Assembly: GCA_030538155.1 (NCBI GenBank)
Contig: JAUNUN010000020.1
Coordinates: 1 to 46,615 of the forward strand
DNA: 46,615 nucleotides
Source: a bacterium
GTDB lineage: Bacteria; Desulfobacterota; Desulfobulbia; Desulfobulbales; Desulfobulbaceae
Reading direction: 5' to 3'
The notes under the pieces: model-generated
The model's database searches: none
Told to the model about the DNA's origin: nothing
What the model saw: the letters and a program-made list of their open reading frames with translations, nothing else
Shown here: piece by piece, positions 46,615 to 46,615 of the stretch
Numbering within the stretch: the first letter of the stretch is position 1
Layout: each line of letters opens with the position of its first letter
Program-made: the position numbers and the translations under genes

Positions 46615-46615
46615 C

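Overview
The window looks like a chromosomal segment of a Gram-negative, diderm bacterium. The evidence is BamA with a beta-barrel, a type IV pilus secretin, lipoproteins, LemA and a periplasmic amino-acid binding protein. Gene content (carboxynorspermidine-type polyamine genes, an AMIN/TPR pilus assembly protein, a deltaproteobacterial-style BamA with an extra N-terminal domain, a multi-subunit Mrp antiporter) and moderately high GC suggest Desulfobacterota, possibly near Desulfobulbales. That assignment is inference from gene style, not from a marker gene search.

Layout. 1-754 holds no convincing gene. 755-9188 (+) is a cation-transport block: a P2-type cation ATPase followed by a complete Mrp Na+/H+ antiporter operon (fused mrpAB, then C, D, E, F, G) with stop/start overlaps. 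9.24-10.69 kb is an IS5-family element whose transposase carries two one-base insertions. 10.8-15.3 kb (-) holds a spermidine-type operon (carboxy(nor)spermidine dehydrogenase, decarboxylase, agmatinase-family ureohydrolase) followed by a GT4 glycosyltransferase. lemA (+) follows. Next on the minus strand come a YciH/SUI1 protein with an E. coli-type dihydroorotase, then a complete branched-chain amino-acid ABC transporter (livJHMGF). Divergent from livJ are bamA and mfd (+), closed by a bidirectional terminator.

29.1-37.6 kb (-) holds a coiled-coil membrane protein and a type IV pilus alignment/secretin operon: pilM, N, O, P, an AMIN-STN-TPR protein, a lipoprotein secretin, and a CsgG-like lipoprotein. 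The usual PilQ is split here: its AMIN and N0 domains sit on one protein and the secretin pore on another. The operon is preceded by A/T tracts phased at 10 bp. 37.9-40.8 kb (+) holds lepB, pyrB and a long-type pyrC. queC and sfsA lie on the minus strand. The window ends with a lower-glycolysis operon, gap-rimI-pgk-tpiA-secG, then tRNA-Leu(GAG) and a terminator.

The most interesting points are the split secretin with its lipoprotein partner, the polyamine cluster (which could run through agmatine instead of putrescine), the BamA with an extra N-terminal domain, the atypical GAPDH, the P-type ATPase with altered ion-site residues beside Mrp, and two different dihydroorotases. No CRISPR array, prophage or obvious defence system was seen.
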